A stretch of DNA of 64,000 nt from Clostridium tepidum. Lineage in GTDB: Bacteria; Bacillota; Clostridia; Clostridiales; Clostridiaceae. Positions 8,291-18,161 of this stretch are shown one piece after another. The notes beneath the pieces were generated by a model. That model saw only the letters and a list, made by a program, of their open reading frames with translations. It did no database searches and had not been told where the DNA came from. The stretch lies in contig NZ_MRAE01000005.1 of assembly GCF_002008345.1 (NCBI RefSeq), forward strand, positions 62,001 to 126,000, read 5' to 3'. Position numbers and translations under genes: made by a program. Each line of letters starts with the position of its first letter. The first letter of the stretch is position 1.

Positions 8291-9433
8291 GCAGTATGGG
8301 CAGAAATTGATTTAGATAATTTACAATATAATATACAACAAATAAAAAAGATATGTAAAAATAAGGAGATAATAGGGGTTATAAAGGCTAATGCATATGG
8401 ACATGGAGCTATGGAAATAGCTCCTACTCTTTTAGAGAATGGAGTAAATAGGTTAGCAGTAGCAGTTTTAAGTGAGGCTATGGAACTTAGAATGAGTGGA
8501 ATAAAGAATCCTATTATGATATTAGGATATACACCAGGATCCTTAGGAGATATGCTTTTAGATAATGATATAGAACAATCTGTATATTCTTATAATGATG
8601 CTTTAATATTATCTAAAATAGCAGTATTAAAACGAAAAATATTAAAAATACATATAGTAATAGATACAGGAATGGGTAGAATTGGTTTTTTACCTACAAA
8701 AGAAAGTGTAGAAGATGTATATAAAATAAGTAAGTTGCCAAATATTAAGATAGAGGGTATGTTTTCCCACTTTTCTTCTGCGGATGAATTAAATAAAGAT
8801 TATACATTGTATCAGATGAATAAGTATAATAAATTTATAAGTGAATTGGAAAATAAAAACATTAGTATACCTATAAAACATATCGCTAATAGTGCAGCTA
8901 TAATAGATTTAGAAGATACTCATTTGGATGCAGTGAGGGCAGGTATTATAATGTATGGATATTATCCATCTAATTATGTACTGAAAGATAATATAAAGTT
9001 AAAGCCAGTAATGTCTTTAAAAACTAGTATAGTACATATAAAGAAAGTACCTGCAGGAGAATATATAAGTTATGGGAGGACCTTTAAAACAGAAAAAGAA
9101 AGTATAATAGCTACTTTACCTATAGGATATGCAGATGGATACAATAGATTGCTAAGTAATAAAGGAAAAGTTATAGTAAATGGCAAGTTTGCTCCTATTG
9201 TAGGAAGAGTTTGTATGGATCAGTGCATGATAGATGTAACCTCTATAAAAGGTTTAAAAGTTGGAGATTTGGTTACAATTATGGGAGAAGAAAATGGGAT
9301 AAGTTATACTGCAGAAGATATAGCTTCTGAAATAGGTACTATAAGTTATGAAGTTATATGTAATGTAAATAAGAGAGTACCTAGAGTATATAAGAAAGAT
9401 GGTAAAATTGTTAATGTGGTAAATTATCTATAA
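8273..9433 (+). CDS. alr: Alanine racemase
   Basis: A 386-residue fold-type III PLP enzyme that makes D-alanine for peptidoglycan. The PLP-binding motif is VIKANAYGHGA with the Schiff-base Lys at residue 38. The second catalytic base is the Tyr in ISYGRTF, and GRVCMDQCMIDVT is the conserved C-terminal domain segment. It uses a TTG start with GGGGAGA 5 nt upstream. It follows the gerS-like gene by 27 nt, so the two are probably co-transcribed. Spore-associated racemases can suppress L-alanine germination, but sequence cannot tell that role from wall synthesis. Confidence 0.96.
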   Translation: MFRNLRAVWAEIDLDNLQYNIQQIKKICKNKEIIGVIKANAYGHGAMEIAPTLLENGVNRLAVAVLSEAMELRMSGIKNPIMILGYTPGSLGDMLLDNDIEQSVYSYNDALILSKIAVLKRKILKIHIVIDTGMGRIGFLPTKESVEDVYKISKLPNIKIEGMFSHFSSADELNKDYTLYQMNKYNKFISELENKNISIPIKHIANSAAIIDLEDTHLDAVRAGIIMYGYYPSNYVLKDNIKLKPVMSLKTSIVHIKKVPAGEYISYGRTFKTEKESIIATLPIGYADGYNRLLSNKGKVIVNGKFAPIVGRVCMDQCMIDVTSIKGLKVGDLVTIMGEENGISYTAEDIASEIGTISYEVICNVNKRVPRVYKKDGKIVNVVNYL

Positions 9434-9498
9434 ATTTTATATGATATTATAGTAGTATTTGATTTACATAATAATACATAATTGTATTAAAATAAACT

Positions 9499-9528
9499 TT
9501 GACATATGAATTCTTAAAATTCTATAAT
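9499..9528 (+). promoter_or_regulatory. Sigma-A-type promoter of the EndoAI/EndoA operon
   Basis: TTGACA at 9499-9504 and TATAAT at 9523-9528 with an 18-bp spacer, about 45 bp before the antitoxin start. Confidence 0.75.
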
Positions 9529-9572
9529 ATAAATTATAATTATTACATAGCCTTATTAGGAGGTATTATTCT

Positions 9573-9896
9573 ATGGCGGATAAAAAGAAGGTAGTTATAA
9601 ATCTTCCCAATACACTTTATAATGAAATAAATGAAATAATAAAAAAAGATTCTCAAAAAAGAAGTGAATTTTTTAGGCAAGCTATAATACTATATATTGA
9701 GGAGAGAAAAAAGCAAATAAAAATAGATGAAATGAAAAAAGGTTATATAGAAATGGCAGATATAAATAGAGACTATTCAGAGCAGGGATTTGAGCAAGAT
9801 ATAAAAGATTTAAAAAACTATGAAGCTATGCTTTCGGAGAGTGATTTTCCAAATGACACAACAGATAGTAAAAAGAGGAGATATATTTTATGCTGA
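9573..9896 (+). CDS. ndoAI: Antitoxin EndoAI, ribbon-helix-helix (MazE-like)
   Basis: A 107-residue protein, longer than the roughly 93 residues of B. subtilis EndoAI. The N-terminal ribbon-helix-helix is [19 protein letters not shown] followed by [19 protein letters not shown]. The C-terminal acidic segment ([20 protein letters not shown]) is the kind that occupies the toxin's RNA-binding site. AGGAGG lies upstream. It overlaps the toxin gene by 44 nt, which couples their translation. It also probably represses its own promoter. Confidence 0.9.
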   Translation: MADKKKVVINLPNTLYNEINEIIKKDSQKRSEFFRQAIILYIEERKKQIKIDEMKKGYIEMADINRDYSEQGFEQDIKDLKNYEAMLSESDFPNDTTDSKKRRYILC

Positions 9897-10206
9897 TCTA
9901 AGTCCTGTAGTAGGTTCAGAGCAAGGTGGAATAAGACCAGTTATAGTTATACAAAATAATATAGGAAATAAATATAGTCCTACAGTAATAATTGCAGCAA
10001 TAACTTCACAAATAAATAAAGCAAAATTACCAACACATGTAGAAATATCCTCAGAGGATTATGGATTAAATAAAGATTCAGTAGTATTGCTAGAACAAAT
10101 AAGGACTTTAGATAAGAGAAGATTGAAAGAAAAAATAGGTCATATGACAGATGAAGATATGAAAAAAGTTGATACTGCTATTTTAGTTAGTATGGCTTTG
10201 AATTAA
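9853..10206 (+). CDS. ndoA: EndoA/MazF-family mRNA interferase toxin
   Basis: A 117-residue PemK/MazF-fold endoribonuclease that cleaves single-stranded mRNA at short sites. Characteristic segments are [22 protein letters not shown] (an RNA-binding loop), [12 protein letters not shown] with a conserved strand, [10 protein letters not shown], and [15 protein letters not shown] carrying the catalytic region. ATG 9853 gives the family's normal N-terminus; the frame is open further upstream inside the antitoxin gene but has no family similarity there. The alr-ndoAI-ndoA order matches B. subtilis. Confidence 0.95.
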   Translation: MTQQIVKRGDIFYADLSPVVGSEQGGIRPVIVIQNNIGNKYSPTVIIAAITSQINKAKLPTHVEISSEDYGLNKDSVVLLEQIRTLDKRRLKEKIGHMTDEDMKKVDTAILVSMALN

Positions 10207-10210
10207 ATAG

Positions 10211-10242
10211 GATAAGGGAATTTTTGCCCTTATCTTTTTTTG
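10211..10242 (+). terminator. Terminator after ndoA
   Basis: GATAAGGG ... CCCTTATC is followed by TTTTTTTG. Confidence 0.92.
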
Positions 10243-10461
10243 AGTCTATAGCATATATTTATAAACTTAAAAATAAAAGAATTTGATATAAATATATACA
10301 TAAAAGAATATATAGTTTGTTAATATATTTATATATAGTTAAAAATACTATTCTAATTATAGATTTTATACCTATATATTAAAATTAATTTTTTTAAATT
10401 AATTTTTGTGTTACAATAATATAGTAATAAGAGTGATTAAAAAATACTTGGAGGTAAAAAT

Positions 10462-11286
10462 ATGAACAAGAGCGTGGAAGAGCTACAAGAGATAGCTAAA
10501 GTTATTAGAAAAGATATAATTTCAATGTTAACTGAATCTGCTTCTGGACATCCAGGAGGTTCTTTATCAGCAGTAGAAATATTGACTGCTTTATATTTTA
10601 ATGAGATGAATGTAGATCCTACTAATCCTAGGGATTTAAATAGGGATAGATTTGTTCTTTCCAAAGGTCATGCTGCTCCAGTATTATATAGTACTTTAGC
10701 AAGAAGAGGATTTTTTAATCCAGAAGAATTAAAAACTCTAAGAAAAATTGGATCAATGTTACAGGGGCATCCTAATATGAATGATGTTCCAGGCATAGAT
10801 ATGTCAACAGGTTCCTTGGGGCAAGGGATATCAACAGCAGTAGGTATGGCTTTAGCAGGTAAACTTGATGAAAAAGATTACAAAGTATATGCTTTACTTG
10901 GCGATGGAGAATTAGAGGAAGGTCAAGTTTGGGAAGCAACTATGGCAGCGGCTCACTATAAATTAGATAATTTAATCGCATTTGTAGATTATAATGGATT
11001 ACAAATAGATGGACCTTGTAGTGAAGTTATGTCAGCAGAGCCTATAGCAGATAAATTTAGAGCGTTTAATTGGAATGTTATCGAAATAGATGGCCATGAT
11101 TTAGATGCTATATTAAATGCTATAAATAGCGCAAAAAATATTAAAGAAAAACCAACTATGATAGTTTGTAAAACTATAAAAGGTAAGGGTGTTTCTTTTA
11201 TGGAAAATCAAGCGGGATGGCATGGAAAAGCACCAAGTGCAGAAGAATGTGAAAAAGCTATATGTGAAATTGGAGGTGAAAAATAA
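10462..11286 (+). CDS. Transketolase, N-terminal (thiamine diphosphate-binding) subunit
   Basis: A 274-residue half of a split transketolase. It has the N-terminal SASGHPGGSLSAVEIL, GHPNMNDVPGIDMSTGSLGQG and the ThDP motif GDGELEEGQVWEA through VDYNGLQIDG. Transketolase shuttles two-carbon units between sugar phosphates in the non-oxidative pentose phosphate pathway. The two-gene form is standard in many clostridia and archaea and is not a frameshift: each half has its own start, and the two meet at TAATG. Confidence 0.94.
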   Translation: MNKSVEELQEIAKVIRKDIISMLTESASGHPGGSLSAVEILTALYFNEMNVDPTNPRDLNRDRFVLSKGHAAPVLYSTLARRGFFNPEELKTLRKIGSMLQGHPNMNDVPGIDMSTGSLGQGISTAVGMALAGKLDEKDYKVYALLGDGELEEGQVWEATMAAAHYKLDNLIAFVDYNGLQIDGPCSEVMSAEPIADKFRAFNWNVIEIDGHDLDAILNAINSAKNIKEKPTMIVCKTIKGKGVSFMENQAGWHGKAPSAEECEKAICEIGGEK

Positions 11287-12227
11287 TGGGAGTTAAAATA
11301 GCTACAAGAGAAGCATATGGAAAAACATTAGCTAAATTAGCAGAAGAAAATTCACAAGTTGTTGTTCTAGATGCAGATCTTTCAAAATCAACTAAAACTG
11401 CTGATTTTAAAAAAGTTTGCCCAGCGAGATTTATAAATGTAGGTATAGCAGAAGGAAATATGATGGGAATAGCTGCAGGATTAGCAACTTGTGGAAAGAT
11501 TCCATTTGCTAGTACTTTTGCTATGTTTGCAGCAGGAAGGGCTTTTGAACAAATAAGAAACTCTATATGTTACCCAAATTTAAATGTTAAAGTTTGTGCC
11601 ACACATGCAGGGGTTACAGTAGGAGAAGATGGAGCTTCACATCAATCTGTTGAAGATATATCATTAATGAGAAGTATACCAAATATGACTGTAATTTGTC
11701 CAAGTGACGCAGTAGAAACAGAAGCAGCAATAAGAGCCGTGGCAGATTATAACGGACCATGCTATGTAAGATTGGGAAGAGCAGGAGTTTCAGTTATAAA
11801 TGATAATGCAGATTATAAATTTGAAATAGGAAAAGGAATAAAATTAAGAGAGGGAAAAGAAGCTACTATAATAGCTACAGGAATAATGGTAGATGCAGCA
11901 TTAGAAGCATATAATATATTAGCTGAAGAGGGTATAAAGGTAAATGTTATAAACATACATACTATAAAACCTATAGATAAAGATATTATTGTAAATGTTG
12001 CTAGAGAAACTGGATTAGTAATAACAGCAGAAGAACACAGTATAATAGGTGGATTAGGTTCAGCTGTATGTGAAGTTTTAAGTGAAAATCATCCAGTACC
12101 AGTTTTAAGAGTAGGAATAAAAGATACATTTGGTGAAAGTGGTAAACCAGCAGAATTATTAAAAAAATATGAGTTAACATCAGAAGATATAGTAAAGGCT
12201 GTAAAAAAAGGATTAAAATTAAAATAG
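11286..12227 (+). CDS. Transketolase, C-terminal (pyrimidine-binding and C-terminal domain) subunit
   Basis: A 313-residue partner of the preceding gene, overlapping its stop by one base. It contains the pyrimidine-binding domain (ATREAYGKTLAKLAEE, then VGIAEGNMMGIAAGLA with the activating Glu, then THAGVTVGEDGASHQSVEDI). The C-terminal domain follows (GKGIKLREGKEATIIATG, then EEHSIIGGLGSAV). Confidence 0.94.
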   Translation: MGVKIATREAYGKTLAKLAEENSQVVVLDADLSKSTKTADFKKVCPARFINVGIAEGNMMGIAAGLATCGKIPFASTFAMFAAGRAFEQIRNSICYPNLNVKVCATHAGVTVGEDGASHQSVEDISLMRSIPNMTVICPSDAVETEAAIRAVADYNGPCYVRLGRAGVSVINDNADYKFEIGKGIKLREGKEATIIATGIMVDAALEAYNILAEEGIKVNVINIHTIKPIDKDIIVNVARETGLVITAEEHSIIGGLGSAVCEVLSENHPVPVLRVGIKDTFGESGKPAELLKKYELTSEDIVKAVKKGLKLK

Positions 12228-12238
12228 TATTTTATTAA

Positions 12239-12272
12239 AAAAGGGGTGGTATTTTACCTTCCCTTTTCTACT
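12239..12272 (+). terminator. Probable terminator after transketolase
   Basis: An imperfect hairpin AAAAGGG ... CCCTTTT with inner GGTA/TACC pairing. The T tail is weak. Confidence 0.55.
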
Positions 12273-12297
12273 ATTATAATTAAAGGAAGGATATTAT

Positions 12298-12570
12298 ATG
12301 AAATATTATTTACAGGATATATTGTATGTCTTTAAACTATCCTTTTATTTGTTTTTTATAAGTTTTGCAATAGGTTGCTTTATTGTAGTTGTATTGCCAA
12401 GCAGATCCCTTTATAGTGTATTTTTGTGGGGGTGTAGAATGTCTCAATATATAGCTGTTTTTGGTATGGCTATAGCAGGCATATCTTTTACTAGCGAAGA
12501 GTTTTTAAGACCGTTAAATCATGAAAAACAATGGAAAAATTACTTCAAAAATTTAATCTATCCTTCGTAA
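12298..12570 (+). CDS. Small membrane protein of unknown family, possibly frameshifted
   Basis: A 90-residue protein with two hydrophobic stretches (YVFKLSFYLFFISFAIGCFI and a second around MSQYIAVFGMAIAGISF). It then has a polar segment, LRPLNHEKQWKNYFKNL, and stops. AAAGGAAGGATATT precedes the ATG. In the +1 frame, a hydrophobic reading of 38 codons (12531-12647: MEKLLQKFNLSFVILFMSI..., ending TGA) begins just before the stop. The protein therefore either lost a third transmembrane helix to a one-base shift in the A-run near 12545 or is coupled to a tiny second protein. No function is assigned. Confidence 0.6.
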   Translation: MKYYLQDILYVFKLSFYLFFISFAIGCFIVVVLPSRSLYSVFLWGCRMSQYIAVFGMAIAGISFTSEEFLRPLNHEKQWKNYFKNLIYPS

Positions 12571-12642
12571 TATTATTTATGAGTATATTATTGCTTTTGA
12601 TATCGTATACAATACAAAGAGTATTCTTTATAATTATAATTA

Positions 12643-12676
12643 AATGATTATTATATTAATATAATAATCATTTAAA
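12643..12676 (+). terminator. Possible terminator/palindrome after the small membrane protein
   Basis: ATGATTATTATA ... TATAATAATCAT is a long A+T palindrome with only a weak T tail. Confidence 0.5.
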
Positions 12677-12774
12677 ATAATAATTATTTATACATAAATT
12701 TATTTTACTATATCTTTTTTGGAAAAGAGGCAACTTTATCTGGAGTTTATATAAAATAAAAATGGGGGGATTAT

Positions 12775-13638
12775 ATGAAAAACAAAATATTTAAAGAATA
12801 TTTATTTATAACTATTGGAGTTTTTTTAGTAGCTACATCAGTAGTTTTCTTTTTTCAACCTAATAACATAGCAGCGGGAGGAACTACAGGAATTGCTATA
12901 ATTATAAACAGCTTTTTTCCTTCATTACCAGTAGGTTTACTTATGTTAATAATGGAAGTTTTTTTATATACAATAGCATTTATAGTTATAGGAAATAAAT
13001 TTGGTGCAAAAACAATTTATTCTGGATGCACATTAGCGGCTATTATATGGGGATTAGAAAAATTAAATATTATGAATGGAAAAGCTGTTACGAATGATTT
13101 ACTTTTAGCTTCACTATTTGGCATATTTATATCAGCTATTGGAATGGGGATAGTGTTTAATCAAAATGCGTCTACTGGTGGTACAGATATATTAGCAAAA
13201 ATTATAAATAAATTTTTTCATATAGAAATAGGTAAAGCTTTATTAATAGTAGATTTTTTAGTAACTCTTTTCGCAGCAGCATCTTTTGGAGTAGAAAAAG
13301 GTATGTATGCTCTTTTATGTGTAATTTTAAATGGATTTACTATAGATGCAGTTATAGAAGGACTTAATATGTCTAAACAAATAATGATAATAAGTAAAAA
13401 AAATAAAGAAATAAGTGAGTTCATAATACAAAAACTTGAGAGAGGTTGTACATTATTTCATGGTAAGGGTGTGTATAGTGATGAATCTACTTATATTCTT
13501 TATACAGTTTTAAGTAGAAAAGAGTTTATAAAGTTAAAACAACATATAAAAGAAGTAGATAGTAGAGCTTTTATAACTGTAAGTGATGCTCATGAAGTTT
13601 TAGGAGAAGGATTTAAAGATATAATTGAAGAAGGATAA
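12775..13638 (+). CDS. YitT family membrane protein (DUF161 plus DUF2179)
   Basis: A 287-residue protein with five or six N-terminal transmembrane helices (VFFFQPNNIAAGGTTGIAII, then FNQNASTGGTDILAKII). A cytoplasmic C-terminal DUF2179 domain follows (IMIISKKNKEISEFIIQKL, then GCTLFHGKGVYSDESTYIL). The family is widespread in Firmicutes and of unknown function. GGGGGGA lies upstream. It stands alone between terminators. Confidence 0.9.
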   Translation: MKNKIFKEYLFITIGVFLVATSVVFFFQPNNIAAGGTTGIAIIINSFFPSLPVGLLMLIMEVFLYTIAFIVIGNKFGAKTIYSGCTLAAIIWGLEKLNIMNGKAVTNDLLLASLFGIFISAIGMGIVFNQNASTGGTDILAKIINKFFHIEIGKALLIVDFLVTLFAAASFGVEKGMYALLCVILNGFTIDAVIEGLNMSKQIMIISKKNKEISEFIIQKLERGCTLFHGKGVYSDESTYILYTVLSRKEFIKLKQHIKEVDSRAFITVSDAHEVLGEGFKDIIEEG

Positions 13639-13649
13639 AAGGTAGTAGG

Positions 13650-13684
13650 AAGATGTTTGTATTATTTACAGACATCTTTTTGCA
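13650..13684 (+). terminator. Terminator after the YitT-family gene
   Basis: AAGATGTTTGT ... ACAGACATCTT is followed by TTTTG. Confidence 0.85.
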
Positions 13685-13793
13685 TTTTACAGTAATTTAG
13701 TTTTTTATTTTTACTTTTATTATGATATAATGTTGATAGTTAGAATTATTTGAAGTAAAATGAAGCAAAAACCGAAAATAAGGAGAGGTATTC

Positions 13794-14480
13794 ATGATTG
13801 AATTTAGGAATATAAGTAAGATATATAACGGAAATAAATATGCATTATCAGACATAAATTTAGATATTGAAAAAGGAGAATTTGTATTTTTAGTTGGACC
13901 TAGTGGTGCTGGTAAATCAACATTTATAAAGCTTTTATTAAGAGAAATAGAGCCTACTTCAGGTAAGTTGATTGTAGATGGTACAGATATAACATCACTT
14001 TCAAGAAAACAAATACCACATTATAGAAGAAAAATTGGGGTAGTTTTTCAAGATTTTAGATTAATTCCATCATTAAATGTATATGAAAATGTAGCTTTTG
14101 CTATGAGAGCAATTGAAGCTAGCCATAGAGAAATTAGAAAAAAAGTTCCGATGGTTTTATCATTAGTAGGCCTTTCAAATAAATATAAAGCTTTTCCACA
14201 TCAGCTTTCAGGTGGAGAACAACAAAGAATATCCTTAGCTAGAGCTATAGTAAACAATCCATCACTATTAATAGCAGATGAACCTACAGGAAATTTAGAT
14301 CCAGAAACATCTCTTGGTATAATGGATATATTAAATGATATAAATCACGCTGGGACAACTATAGTTATGGCAACTCATGCAAAGGATATAGTTGATAAAA
14401 TGCGAAAAAGAGTTATAGCCATAGAAAAAGGAACAGTGGTTAGAGATGCAGAAAGAGGTGTATACGGATATGAAGATTAG
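13794..14480 (+). CDS. ftsE: Cell-division ABC transporter ATP-binding protein FtsE
   Basis: A 228-residue ABC ATPase. Walker A is GPSGAGKST at about residues 36-44, the Q-loop VFQDFRLIPSL, the signature LSGGEQQRISLARA near 139, and Walker B LLIADEPTGNLDP near 159. With FtsX it controls a peptidoglycan hydrolase across the membrane and, in Bacillus, influences entry into sporulation. It overlaps ftsX by 11 nt. Confidence 0.96.
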   Translation: MIEFRNISKIYNGNKYALSDINLDIEKGEFVFLVGPSGAGKSTFIKLLLREIEPTSGKLIVDGTDITSLSRKQIPHYRRKIGVVFQDFRLIPSLNVYENVAFAMRAIEASHREIRKKVPMVLSLVGLSNKYKAFPHQLSGGEQQRISLARAIVNNPSLLIADEPTGNLDPETSLGIMDILNDINHAGTTIVMATHAKDIVDKMRKRVIAIEKGTVVRDAERGVYGYED

Positions 14481-15360
14481 TACAATAAAATATTTTGTTG
14501 TAGATTCTATAAGAGGATTAAGAAGACATAAGACTTTAAGTACAGCTTCTATAGCTACCGTAGCAGCCACATTATTTATATTAGGAGTATTCATTCTGTC
14601 TATAATGAATGTAAAACAAGCTGTTACAGAAGTAGAGTCAAAAGTAGAAGCAACAATAGTATTAAAGGATGACATAAAAACAGAACAAGAAAAAGCTATA
14701 AAAGATAAAATAAATTCTATATCTGGAGTAGAAAAGATAACATATGAAAGTAAAAAGGATGCACTAGAAAAATTTAAGGAACAATTAGGAGAACAGAATA
14801 AATCTTTAGCAGAAGGTTTGGAAAAAGAGAATCCATTACCAAATTCAATTATAGTTAAAGTAGAAAAACCAGAATTAGTTTCAAAAGTAGTAGATTCTAT
14901 AAAGGGAATGGAAGGCATAGATCAAATAAAAGATGGAAAAGAAATAGTAGACAAAATAACTAAAATAACAAATACATTAAAATGGATAGGCGTAGTATTA
15001 TTTTTAATCCTTATAGGAGTGTCTTTATTCTTAATAGGAAATACTATAAAAATTACAGTATATTCAAGAAAAAGAGAAATAGGAATAATGAAGTATATAG
15101 GAGCTACTGATTGGTTTATTAGATGGCCTTTTGTATTTGAAGGAATAATTATAGGTATCTTAGGAGCTATTATTGCTATAGTGATTTTATATTATGGATA
15201 TAAAGCAATATATGCTAAACTATCAGTTGGATTAATATTTGTGAGCGTGTTAAATCCAAGCGTTGTTTTATCAACTGTATCATGGATATTTGTTATAGTT
15301 GGAATAGTAATAGGTGCTATAGGAAGTATATTATCTATAAGAAAATTCTTATCAGTATAA
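14470..15360 (+). CDS. ftsX: Cell-division protein FtsX
   Basis: A 296-residue permease-like protein with four transmembrane helices. One lies near the N-terminus after FVVDSIRGLRRHKTLSTASI. An extracellular loop of about 115 residues follows, with SGVEKITYESKKDALEKF. Three C-terminal helices end the protein, with KREIGIMKYIGATDWFIRWPF. ATG 14470 has AGAGGTG 9 nt upstream and is the better start; the frame is open a further 8 codons inside ftsE. Confidence 0.95.
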   Translation: MKISTIKYFVVDSIRGLRRHKTLSTASIATVAATLFILGVFILSIMNVKQAVTEVESKVEATIVLKDDIKTEQEKAIKDKINSISGVEKITYESKKDALEKFKEQLGEQNKSLAEGLEKENPLPNSIIVKVEKPELVSKVVDSIKGMEGIDQIKDGKEIVDKITKITNTLKWIGVVLFLILIGVSLFLIGNTIKITVYSRKREIGIMKYIGATDWFIRWPFVFEGIIIGILGAIIAIVILYYGYKAIYAKLSVGLIFVSVLNPSVVLSTVSWIFVIVGIVIGAIGSILSIRKFLSV

Positions 15361-15392
15361 TTATTATATATTAGTAAACATTAAAATAAGAG

Positions 15393-15450
15393 AGCATGCA
15401 CAATATAAGAAATATATAAATAATTTCTTATGAATAGTGCATGCTAGTTT
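15393..15450 (+). terminator. Long hairpin after ftsX, probable terminator
   Basis: AGCATGCAC ... GTGCATGCT encloses a second stem (ATAAGAAAT ... ATTTCTTAT) and is followed by AGTTTTAT. A second A+T palindrome with an eight-T run follows at 15458-15490. Confidence 0.7.
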
Positions 15451-15570
15451 TATAAATAAAAAAATTAATTTAAAATTAATTTTTTTTATTTTATGTAATA
15501 ATGTATTATTTAATATATAATACTTATATATTACTAATATATATTAAGGCTAAATAAAGAGGTGGGTAAT

Positions 15571-16776
15571 TTGAAAAAAAATAAAAAGTGGATTATGTGG
15601 ACAGTAGTTATAGTACTAGTAACAAATATTTTTACATTTTTAGGTACAAATTTAGTTTCTTTGTATTTGCCCAATGGTAAGGTTATAATTGGAGAAGAGC
15701 AATATAAAGATATATTAAAATATCAAAAGATGTTTTTGATAAGAAATCAAATATATAAATACTATGATGGTAAAATAGACGAAGATAAAATGGTAGAGGG
15801 AGCAGTGAAAGGAATGACAGAATCCTTAAATGACCCTTATACAGTATTTATGAATTCTAAAGAATACAAAGAGTTTAATGCTCAAACAGAAGGTAATTAT
15901 AGTGGAGTAGGAATACAAATACAATCTAAAGATGATAAAATAATTGTAGCATCTACTTTTGAAGGATCTCCAGCTAAAGAAGCAGGAATACTACCAAATG
16001 ATGAGATCCAAAAGGTTAATAATACAGAAGTATCAGGAAAAGAATTAGATAAAGCTGTTTCCATAATGAAAGGAAAAGAAGGCACAGAAGTTAAACTACA
16101 ATTGTACAGAAAAGAAAAAGGAAGTTTTGAAGTAACACTAAAAAGGAAGAAAATAGATATACCTACTATAAAATCAGAAATGATTGATAATAATATAGGA
16201 TATATACAAGTAAGTATGTTTGATGAGAATACTTCAAAGAACTTTAAAAATGCTTTAGATAACTTAAAAGACAATGGTATGAAATCTTTAATATTAGATT
16301 TAAGAGGAAATCCAGGTGGACTATTAGATGAGTGCATTAATATGGCTTCTAATTTTATAGATAAGGGAAAAGTTGTAGTATCAACTGTAGATAAATACAA
16401 AAATAAAAAAGAGTATAAATCTAAAGGTGGAAATTTCATAGGTCTTCCATTAACTATATTAGTAGACGAAGGATCTGCAAGTGCTTCAGAGGTATTTTTA
16501 GGAGCAATGAAAGATTATAATGCAGCAACTTCTATAGGAAAAAAGACTTTTGGAAAAGGTGTAGTTCAAACTATAATAGAGACTGGTGACGATACAGCAC
16601 TTAAAGTTACAATTTCAAAATATTATTCACCTAAAGGCATAAATATAGATCATAAAGGGATAACTCCAGATATTGTAATAGATTATCCAGATGAATTGAG
16701 AAAGAAAGAGTATGATAGAAAATTAGATCCTCAATTTAATAAAGCATTAAATATTGCAAAGTCAAAGATAAAATAA
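15571..16776 (+). CDS. ctpB: S41-family carboxy-terminal processing peptidase (CtpB type)
   Basis: A 401-residue exported serine protease. An N-terminal membrane anchor covers residues 6-28. A PDZ domain follows at about 95-185 (GVGIQIQSKDDKIIVAST, EAGILPNDEIQKVN). The tail-specific protease domain has LILDLRGNPGGLL, the catalytic Ser in DEGSASASEVF and the catalytic Lys in KKTFGKGVVQ. In B. subtilis CtpB signals across the spore septum to activate sigma-K. TTG 15571 is chosen because the GAGGTGG ribosome binding site overlaps the alternative GTG at 15562. Synteny with minJ-like, uvrB and uvrA follows the Bacillus pattern. Confidence 0.92.
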   Translation: MKKNKKWIMWTVVIVLVTNIFTFLGTNLVSLYLPNGKVIIGEEQYKDILKYQKMFLIRNQIYKYYDGKIDEDKMVEGAVKGMTESLNDPYTVFMNSKEYKEFNAQTEGNYSGVGIQIQSKDDKIIVASTFEGSPAKEAGILPNDEIQKVNNTEVSGKELDKAVSIMKGKEGTEVKLQLYRKEKGSFEVTLKRKKIDIPTIKSEMIDNNIGYIQVSMFDENTSKNFKNALDNLKDNGMKSLILDLRGNPGGLLDECINMASNFIDKGKVVVSTVDKYKNKKEYKSKGGNFIGLPLTILVDEGSASASEVFLGAMKDYNAATSIGKKTFGKGVVQTIIETGDDTALKVTISKYYSPKGINIDHKGITPDIVIDYPDELRKKEYDRKLDPQFNKALNIAKSKIK

Positions 16777-16864
16777 TATTGTAGTTGATTTTTTATATTT
16801 TTATATAGATGGTTTAGTTGGATTTTCTAACTAAACCATAGTCATGGAGAGGGGAATTATTTTA

Positions 16865-18160
16865 ATGGACATATTACTAATTACATTAAAGTCAGTAGCA
16901 TATCTTTTGACAGATCCTTTTTCAGTAGTAGTTTTATTATTGTTATCATTAATTTTATATAGAAAAAATAGAAAAACTATTATAATGCAAAAAATGATAA
17001 TAGGTCAAAGAGTAAGTACAGCTTTTGAATTAACAATATCCGAAGTTGTATTAGGAATATTTGCAGGAGTTGTGGCTAGTTTAATTATGGCTTATTTAGG
17101 AATATTTTTTAATGAAGACTCAGCTATTTATCTAATATTTTTAATGTCTATGTTTTTTATGTTATTTAATCCTAGATTTATATGCTTTTCCTATTCTGGA
17201 GCTGCGCTAGGTATTATGAATTTAATATTTATAAATATGGCTAAATTATTAGATATGCCACAATTAAATTTTATAAAAATAGATATACCAGCCTTAATGT
17301 CAATGGTTGCTATATTGCACTTGGTTGAGGGCATATTAGTTATGATAGATGGCGATAGAGGATATGTTCCTGTTTTTACAAATAGGGATGATAAGATAAT
17401 AGGAGGATTTGTCCTTCAAAGATATTGGATATTGCCAATAGCTTTTATGCTTATGCTCAATAATCAAAGTATTTCAAATATTAGTCAAGGTGGAGCGCCA
17501 ATGCCTAATTGGTGGCCTCTATTAAAATCAAATATACCATCAAATGCACTTAAATTAGCGGTTATGAGTATGACATGTTTTTATGGAGTAATTGGATATA
17601 ATTCTGTTACTTTTACTAAAACTAGAAAAGAAAAAAAATTTATATCAGGATCATATATAATTATATATAGCTTATTGCTTTTTATACTCTCAAGATTAGC
17701 TCTTATGAATACATTACTTAAAGTAGTTGTATTAATATTTGCTCCAGTAGGCCATGAGGCTATGATTTATATACAAAAATATTTTGAATTAAGAGGAAAA
17801 CCTAGATATGTTAGTACAGAAGAAGGAATTATGGTTCTAGATGTAGCAAAAAATTCTATAGCAAATAAAATGGGTATAAAAAGTGGAGATTTATTATTAC
17901 AGGTAAATGATAGAGAGATAGATAGTGAGGAAGATATAGTAAAATCCATAGAAGATATGTATGGACATATATCTTTTAAGATAAGAAATGATGTAGGAAG
18001 ATTAAAGACTGTAAAATACCCTATGTTAAATTCTTATGAAAAATTAGGCATTGTATTTGTGCCTAAAAATGTGCCTAAAAATACATCTGTAATAAAGGTT
18101 AAAAGTGAAAAATTCCAAGATATATTAGAAAAAATTAAAAATAAGGATAAGGATGAATAA
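16865..18160 (+). CDS. MinJ-like PDZ-domain membrane protein
   Basis: A 431-residue protein. About eight transmembrane helices occupy residues 1-310, followed by a cytoplasmic PDZ domain at about 325-400 ([19 protein letters not shown], then [19 protein letters not shown]). In B. subtilis the gene in this position (after ctpB) is minJ (yvjD), which links DivIVA to MinD at division sites. Size, topology and synteny fit, but sequence similarity cannot be measured here. It overlaps no neighbour upstream and abuts uvrB. Confidence 0.75.
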   Translation: MDILLITLKSVAYLLTDPFSVVVLLLLSLILYRKNRKTIIMQKMIIGQRVSTAFELTISEVVLGIFAGVVASLIMAYLGIFFNEDSAIYLIFLMSMFFMLFNPRFICFSYSGAALGIMNLIFINMAKLLDMPQLNFIKIDIPALMSMVAILHLVEGILVMIDGDRGYVPVFTNRDDKIIGGFVLQRYWILPIAFMLMLNNQSISNISQGGAPMPNWWPLLKSNIPSNALKLAVMSMTCFYGVIGYNSVTFTKTRKEKKFISGSYIIIYSLLLFILSRLALMNTLLKVVVLIFAPVGHEAMIYIQKYFELRGKPRYVSTEEGIMVLDVAKNSIANKMGIKSGDLLLQVNDREIDSEEDIVKSIEDMYGHISFKIRNDVGRLKTVKYPMLNSYEKLGIVFVPKNVPKNTSVIKVKSEKFQDILEKIKNKDKDE

Positions 18161-18161
18161 G

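Noticed and set aside
10462-12227. Transketolase split by a frameshift
   Set aside because: Both halves have their own starts and ribosome binding sites, and the two-subunit form is normal in clostridia.
15897-16439. 180-codon open frame on the minus strand
   Set aside because: It is wholly antisense to ctpB, with hydrophobic low-complexity composition typical of A+T-rich shadows.
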